DNA of 64,000 bases, taken from NCBI RefSeq assembly GCF_017094485.1, contig NZ_CP064786.1, forward strand, positions 806,001 to 870,000, read 5' to 3'. The position numbers and the translations under genes are program-made. Position 1 is the stretch's first letter, and the number at the start of each line of letters is the position of its first letter. Below are positions 59,712 to 64,000 of this stretch, in pieces. The notes beneath the pieces are model-generated. The model worked only from the letters and a program-made list of their open reading frames with translations, was not told the DNA's origin and did not search any database. Source of the stretch: Natranaeroarchaeum sulfidigenes (GTDB taxonomy: Archaea > Halobacteriota > Halobacteria > Halobacteriales > Natronoarchaeaceae).

Positions 59712-60815
59712 TTACAACGATACGTCGCCCGATCCTTCAGCCATTTCCAGGGTTCGTTTCGCCAGCCGGGGGACGCCCTCGCGCATCTTCGGGTAGAGCG
59801 GGTCGGCGGCGTTACCTTCCAGATGGCGGCGGAAGAACATCTCACCGAGCGCTGCCATCTTGTAGGCGGCCAGTACCCGGTAGAACCGCAACTGATCGGC
59901 TTCGATGTCGCTTTGCTTCTCGTATCGGTCGATCAGATCGCCTCGCGAGAGATACCCCTCCTTTGCGGTAAAGGTCGGCATCAGTTCGGGGATCGGCGGG
60001 TCGCGATCGCCGGGATCCTGCCAGAACAGAAGCAGAAGGCCGAGATCAGTCAGTGGGTCACCGAGCGTCGAGAGCTCCCAGTCGAAGACTGCGGTCAGTT
60101 CCGGCGACGTTCCCGGTGCGAACATGAGGTTGTCGAGCTTGAAATCTCCGTGGACCAGTGTGTGCGGGTGCTCCTCGGGGGCGTGCTCGGTAAGCCATGA
60201 CATCAACTCGTACACCTCCGGCACTTCCCGTTCCTCGCCGGTGACGTCGAACGCCCAGGTGAACTGCTCGGACCAGCGCCGGACCTGACGCTCGGTGAAC
60301 CCGTCGGGATAGCCAAAGTCGTCGAGACCGACCGCCGCAGGATCGACCGAATGAATCGCCGCCAGCGTGTCGATGACTTCCTGGCTCAGTCCTTTACGAG
60401 CCGCCGGGTTATTGAAGCGTTCGGGTTCCGAGGTTCGCAGTACGTCGCCGTGCTGGCGCTCCATCAGGTAAAATGCCGCACCGAGAACGTCCTCGTCCTC
60501 GCAGGCGAGCACGGTCGTCGGAACCGGAACGGGTGTTTCCTGTAACGCGTCCATCACTCGATACTCGCGGGTCACCTCGTGTGCCGTCTCGGCCGTCTCA
60601 CCCGCAGGCGGGCGGCGGAGTACGAGTTCGCGGTCGCCCCACTCCACGAACAGCGTCTCGTTCGAGTGGCCCTGCTCGTGACGCATCACGTCGAATCGCT
60701 CGGCGGAGCCGAGTTCGGCAGTGAGATAGGCCGAGAGAGCGTCCTCGTCGACGAGACGGTCCAGATACTCCTCGCTCACGCCAAACCACGCTCCACATGT
60801 TGTTCGTTCATACAT
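59712..60815 (-). CDS. Aminoglycoside phosphotransferase-like kinase (ACAD10/11 N-domain type)
   Basis: 367 residues. The kinase motifs are LVHGDFKLDNLMF (Brenner motif, catalytic Asp and Asn) and AVFDWELSTLGDPLTDLGLL (DFG-equivalent). FYLMERQHGDVL and DTLAAIHSVD are typical of the APH family. In ACAD10/11 proteins such kinases are linked to an acyl-CoA dehydrogenase for 4-hydroxy-acid degradation, and here an acyl-CoA dehydrogenase gene lies 708 bases away on the other strand (61523). The start is taken as ATG 60815; GTG 60779 (VSEEYLDRLVDED) is a plausible alternative. Confidence 0.8.
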   Translation of the reverse strand: MYERTTCGAWFGVSEEYLDRLVDEDALSAYLTAELGSAERFDVMRHEQGHSNETLFVEWGDRELVLRRPPAGETAETAHEVTREYRVMDALQETPVPVPTTVLACEDEDVLGAAFYLMERQHGDVLRTSEPERFNNPAARKGLSQEVIDTLAAIHSVDPAAVGLDDFGYPDGFTERQVRRWSEQFTWAFDVTGEEREVPEVYELMSWLTEHAPEEHPHTLVHGDFKLDNLMFAPGTSPELTAVFDWELSTLGDPLTDLGLLLLFWQDPGDRDPPIPELMPTFTAKEGYLSRGDLIDRYEKQSDIEADQLRFYRVLAAYKMAALGEMFFRRHLEGNAADPLYPKMREGVPRLAKRTLEMAEGSGDVSL

Positions 60816-60899
60816 TCATCATTGTGGACTGGTATCAAATAGCTTGGGCTGGAGACGCTCCGGGAGAAAACATATATCGGCCGTCCGTTATCACCGTGT

Positions 60900-61442
60900 A
60901 TGCCCGGAGCACGCATCACGACCGACGGCGACGTGACGCTCAGGTCGCTCGAAGCCGAAGACCTCGATTTTCTCCAGCGCTCGTTTGCGAACCCGGAGAT
61001 CCGGTACCCGCTTGGGAACCCACTTGGCAGTCGCAAGAAACTGGAACAGCGACACGAGGACGGCGAGACTCCCCAGTTCCTTGTCTGTCTGGACGATGCG
61101 GGACCGGGGACGCCCGACGAAGACGAGGTAGAACGCATCGGCGCAGTGTCAGTCGACGACGTCGAGTGGCGACGGCCGGATCTTGGGTACTGGCTAAAAC
61201 CCGAGGTACACGGTCAGGGTTACGGGAAACGCGCAGTGGGCCTCGTCATCGACTACGTCTTTCGGACCCACGACCACCCGGCAGTGGGTGCCTGTGCCTA
61301 CGAGTTCAACGAGGCCTCACGTGGCCTCCTCGAATCGCTCGGCTTCGTGGAAGAGGGCCGAACTCGCCGGGATCGGTTCATTGACGGCGAGTACGTCGAC
61401 ACCGTCCAGTACGTACTGTTGCGCGAGGACTGGCGAACCTGA
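60900..61442 (+). CDS. GNAT family N-acetyltransferase (RimJ/RimL-like)
   Basis: 180 residues. The acetyl-CoA P-loop HGQGYGKRAV (QXXGXG/A) is near residue 104, with LGYWLKPEVHG before it and FNEASRGLLESLGFVEEGR after; the arrangement is the RimJ/RimL (Acetyltransf_3) type. A catatatcgg element centred 25 nt upstream of the ATG makes the transcript leaderless. Acceptor: protein or small-molecule amine, undecided. Confidence 0.82.
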   Translation: MPGARITTDGDVTLRSLEAEDLDFLQRSFANPEIRYPLGNPLGSRKKLEQRHEDGETPQFLVCLDDAGPGTPDEDEVERIGAVSVDDVEWRRPDLGYWLKPEVHGQGYGKRAVGLVIDYVFRTHDHPAVGACAYEFNEASRGLLESLGFVEEGRTRRDRFIDGEYVDTVQYVLLREDWRT

Positions 61443-61522
61443 GTCAGACGGAGAAGCGGTCCCTGTTCGGTCACTGTGTGACTCGGGAACACACTTTTCA
61501 CGTATTACAACGATAAACAATT

Positions 61523-62743
61523 ATGAAATTCACGTACGACGATCCAGAGCGGGGCCATGCGGTTGCCGAGCGCACCCGCGAGTTCGTCGACGAGGTCGTC
61601 CTGCCGGTCGAACGCGAGTATCTCGGTCGGGGGCCAGTCCCGGGAGAGGAAATCGAGCGGCTTCGGGCGGTGGCGCGCGATCGAGACCTCTACGCGCCGC
61701 AGGTTCCCGAAGAACACGGCGGGCTCGGGCTGGATTTCCGCGAGATGCTACCCGTGTTCGAGGAGGCGGGGCGCAGTTTACTCGGCCCGGCCGCACTGCG
61801 CTGTTCCGCGCCCGACGAGGGGAACATCCACACTATCGAACTCGTGGGGACCGACGAACAGAAAGAGCGCTGGCTCGACCCGCTCGTCGCCGGTGACGCC
61901 CACTCGGCGTTCTCGATGACAGAGCCGCCACAGGGCGGGGGATCGGACCCGAAGATGATTGCCACGACCGCCGAAAAAGACGGTGACGAGTGGGTGATCG
62001 ACGGCCACAAGTGGTGGACCACCGGCGGGAGCGAGGCCGACGTACTGATCGTGATGGCACGAACCGACCAGGACGCCCACCCGTACTCGGGCACCTCGAT
62101 GTTTCTCGTCCCCACCGACGCCGAGGGCGTCGAGATCGTGCGCGATATCCCACATCTCGGCCCCGACCTCGTGGAGATCGGCCACGCCGAGGTCAAGTAT
62201 CACGACGTTCGGGTCCCCGAGGAGAACCTTCTGGGCGCGGAAAACGCCGGCTTCGCCATCGCTCAGCAGCGGCTCGGCCCCGCACGGCTGACCCACTGCA
62301 TGCGTTTTCTGGGGATGGCCGACCGCGCGCTCGACATCGCGACGGCTTATGCAAGCGACCGCGAGGCCTTCGGCGAACCTCTCGCCGAAAAGCAGGCGAT
62401 CCGCTTTGACGTCGCCGAGCATCGGATCCAGTTACACGCCGCCCGGACCATGGTGCGCCACGCCGCAGAGCAAATCAGGCAGGGCGAGGACGCCCGGATC
62501 GAGGTGGCGATGTGCAAGACGTTCGCCGCGAATGCGACCCAGCAGGCCGTCGACTCGGCACTCCAGTACTGCGGCGGCACCGGGATTAGCCGTGACCTCC
62601 CGCTCGCGGACTTCTACGAGAGCGTCCGCCAGTTCCGCATCATCGACGGCGCGGACGAGGTCCACAAACGGTCGATCGCCCGCGAGGCCTTCGCCGATCC
62701 ACCGATGGAGGAGCTAGAGACGATTACGCGGTTCGCAAAATAA
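61523..62743 (+). CDS. Acyl-CoA dehydrogenase (ACAD10/11-like)
   Basis: 406 residues. Motifs: FSMTEPPQGGGSDPKMI (FAD-interacting strand), GHKWWTTGGSEADVLIVMARTD, VPEENLLGAENAGFAIAQQRLGPARL and the C-terminal DGADEVHKRSIAREAF, which lines the flavin and holds the catalytic region. The phrases GPARLTHCMRFLGMADRALD and QYCGGTGISRDLPLADFYE match the ACAD10/11 clade. It oxidises acyl-CoA to enoyl-CoA in fatty-acid breakdown. It pairs with the kinase at 59712, with a GNAT gene between. Confidence 0.88.
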   Translation: MKFTYDDPERGHAVAERTREFVDEVVLPVEREYLGRGPVPGEEIERLRAVARDRDLYAPQVPEEHGGLGLDFREMLPVFEEAGRSLLGPAALRCSAPDEGNIHTIELVGTDEQKERWLDPLVAGDAHSAFSMTEPPQGGGSDPKMIATTAEKDGDEWVIDGHKWWTTGGSEADVLIVMARTDQDAHPYSGTSMFLVPTDAEGVEIVRDIPHLGPDLVEIGHAEVKYHDVRVPEENLLGAENAGFAIAQQRLGPARLTHCMRFLGMADRALDIATAYASDREAFGEPLAEKQAIRFDVAEHRIQLHAARTMVRHAAEQIRQGEDARIEVAMCKTFAANATQQAVDSALQYCGGTGISRDLPLADFYESVRQFRIIDGADEVHKRSIAREAFADPPMEELETITRFAK

Positions 62744-62807
62744 CGAAGCCGGTCTGGAGTTAGTACGGTTACAGAAGGTAGTACAAGAGAGCTAGTTGAA
62801 CAACGTA

Positions 62808-63242
62808 TCAGGGGGTTTGTGCACGGATCTCTGATTGCTCGCCACTGGCTACATACAGATAGACTGCACAGACTGCGAGCACGGCCTCGGTAGCTTTCGT
62901 GATCACCGCGAGTGGATTGAGAGATCCATCCATGTAGAACGCTTCTACACCCCAGCCCTGTACCGGGAACAGTGCCAGAATCGTTACGAACGCGTAGATG
63001 GCTGCGACAATAAACAACCAGCGTCGCCAGAACCGAGTCACGTACAGTACAGCCCCTCCCATAAACCCGAGACCATTGAGAATAAACAGAACAGCAAGTA
63101 GCTGACTCATTTCGACGGCATTCGTCGATGCTACAAGATGTAGTACACCCGTGATCAGTGCCATCAGAATGGCAACATACCCGATCGGGTTGGACGGACG
63201 ATTGAAAACTGACTCTTGATTCGCTGAATGGGTTGTACCCAT
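62808..63242 (-). CDS. Four-helix membrane protein, DUF7475-like (tentative)
   Basis: 144 residues. Four hydrophobic segments are visible: VAILMALITGVLHLVAS, LLAVLFILNGLGFMGGAVLYV, LFIVAAIYAFVTILALF and AVLAVCAVYLYVA. The second carries the LNGLGFMGG motif and is followed by TRFWRRW, seen in a haloarchaeal family that I recall as DUF7475. Start: ATG 63242 or ATG 63260; the frame's earliest codon is an ATT. The gene is less G+C-rich than most neighbours. Confidence 0.6.
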   Translation of the reverse strand: MGTTHSANQESVFNRPSNPIGYVAILMALITGVLHLVASTNAVEMSQLLAVLFILNGLGFMGGAVLYVTRFWRRWLFIVAAIYAFVTILALFPVQGWGVEAFYMDGSLNPLAVITKATEAVLAVCAVYLYVASGEQSEIRAQTP

Positions 63243-63596
63243 AGTCACAATATTGTGCATAACCAATAGGAAAAACTCTTGGTTCGATCATCGAATCAAA
63301 GGGGGATCACCGGTTCGCTGATAGAGTGTTACCCATATTCTACGGCATGTAGTTATAAAAGCCACACTCTGAGCCACAGCCATGGAGAGGTGTAGTGATA
63401 CACGGTATTGCAGTGTTAATCAATTATACCTCGTTATTTATCTCACTGGCGCAGCGCCGAATGCTCGGCCTCTTCCTTGCGCCCAGTTTCTGTCGGTGCA
63501 CTATATTCCCGCCCGTAGCCCACACTACAACAAATGAAGTATTACACTACAGTTTTCGATGTGTGGCGCTTCTTCTCGCTACAACCAGAGAGCAAC
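63243..63596. other. AT-richer intergenic region with an isolated consensus TATA box
   Basis: About 354 bases. TTATAAAA at 63353-63360 is the best TATA-like octamer here, and an ATG at 63382 lies exactly 25 nt from its centre. AGAGTGT (63323-63329) and its inverse ACACTCT (63364-63370) bracket it. The candidate reading frame from 63382 is listed separately; otherwise no gene is clear. Confidence 0.45.
63382..63537 (+). CDS. Candidate 51-codon small ORF or noncoding transcript
   Basis: From ATG 63382 to TGA 63535-63537, 51 residues. The peptide has three cysteines and is rich in Tyr and Leu (for example VNQLYLVIYLTGAAP); its composition is neutral to basic and so atypical for a haloarchaeon. 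The start position is exactly leaderless relative to the TATA at 63353-63360. Coding is uncertain; the promoter may drive a small RNA. Confidence 0.3.
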   Translation: MERCSDTRYCSVNQLYLVIYLTGAAPNARPLPCAQFLSVHYIPARSPHYNK

Positions 63597-64000
63597 TCAC
63601 CCGACGATCCGCAGCAGACTCTCCATTCCGTACCACGATGCGGCGGCGATCGCGGCGGACCAGAGGACGAGACTCCCCGTCATCCAGGCAAACACTCGCT
63701 GGCGCGAGGATCCAAAGGCAAGCCCCAGCACTGCGGCAAGATGTGCGCCGGTCGTTACCGGCGCGGCCAGCGCGACGCCCGGTAGGCCGTATTTGTCCCA
63801 GATCCGACGGGCGCGACGCACCGTCTTCGAGTCCGATTCGTCAGTCGGATCGCCGTATCGTCGTCGAACGAACTCGAGGCTCCAGTCGGAGGCGACGACC
63901 ACGAGGTAGACCGTCGAGAGATTCCCCGTCGCCGCGGCGAGGCCGACGAGAAGCGGGTCGAGCCCAACTGCGACGCCAAAGGGGATGACCACGAGCACCT
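63597..64000 (-). CDS. Small multidrug export protein-like membrane protein (5' end beyond window)
   Basis: At least 134 residues; the reading frame is still open at the window edge. It has several hydrophobic helices (VVIPFGVAVGLDPLLVGLAAATG, AALAAPVTTGAHLAAVLGLAFG near the end). The DPLLVGLAAATGNL phrase and the RRARRIWDKYGLPGVALAAP segment resemble the Sm_multidrug_ex family (small multidrug exporter, PF06695). Substrate and true start unknown; the first visible start codon at 63998 is a GTG and need not be the real one. Confidence 0.7.
   Translation of the reverse strand, partial: VLVVIPFGVAVGLDPLLVGLAAATGNLSTVYLVVVASDWSLEFVRRRYGDPTDESDSKTVRRARRIWDKYGLPGVALAAPVTTGAHLAAVLGLAFGSSRQRVFAWMTGSLVLWSAAIAAASWYGMESLLRIVG

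Overview
The window is a stretch of haloarchaeal (class Halobacteria) chromosome. The evidence is the strongly acidic proteome, the high G+C coding sequence with short AT-rich promoters, archaeal TATA boxes about 25 nt upstream of leaderless ATG/GTG starts, and archaeal information genes: a family-B DNA polymerase carrying an intein, a TFB factor, RtcB, an XPB-type helicase and an archaeal-type SAM synthetase. The genus cannot be fixed from the sequence alone. Both ends are cut: the first gene lacks its 5' part and the last one, a small multidrug export protein, lacks its 5' part on the minus strand.

Layout. 0-13 kb: S-layer glycosylation and nucleotide-sugar genes (AglJ-like glycosyltransferase, GlmU-like nucleotidylyltransferase), RtcB, an OGG-type glycosylase, CysS, a 1311-aa pilin-signal adhesin with CARDB-like and GLUG-like repeats, and an XPB-like helicase. 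13-22 kb: tRNA-Leu(GAG), an AglD/LPG-synthase-TM-like membrane protein, sucCD, an AhpD-like protein, TrmO, a hexapeptide acetyltransferase and intein-bearing PolB. 22-28.5 kb: MaoC hydratase, a Tat-exported and probably PGF-CTERM-anchored GH13 amylase, and metallo-beta-lactamase proteins. 28.5-38 kb is the most accessory-looking part: a DUF7504-like protein, a 45-aa DUF7503-like membrane peptide, a CHAT-domain (caspase-like) protein, a PAS histidine kinase, a PhiH1-repressor-like winged-helix protein, an Lhr-type helicase, a MinD/ParA-like ATPase and a RecA/KaiC-fold protein that has lost its Walker A. 38-49 kb: SlyD, CYTH, SAM synthetase, hydrolases, a PQQ sugar dehydrogenase, CysK, a thioredoxin-like protein, an RNase H-like exonuclease, a YeeE/YedE pair and tRNA-Glu(UUC). 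49-64 kb: small-molecule enzymes, small membrane proteins, gatCA, tfb, Nudix, and a fatty-acid-type module (APH-like kinase, GNAT, acyl-CoA dehydrogenase).

The strongest candidate for an undescribed system is 28.5-33.7 kb. The promoter of the DUF7503-like peptide and the divergent promoter region between the histidine kinase and the winged-helix protein share a DNA motif: 19 of 25 positions are identical, including a 14/16 core CGGYAATTWCCATTGG. The peptide gene is also interlocked tail-to-tail with the CHAT gene. This looks like a co-regulated sensing and proteolysis module. A second unusual locus is the tRNA-Glu 3' end, which is followed by alternating inverted and direct copies of its own T-arm separated by GAGCGAAGCG-type cores. 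A third is a 15-codon leader ORF fused by an ATGA overlap to a winged-helix regulator at 54.6 kb.
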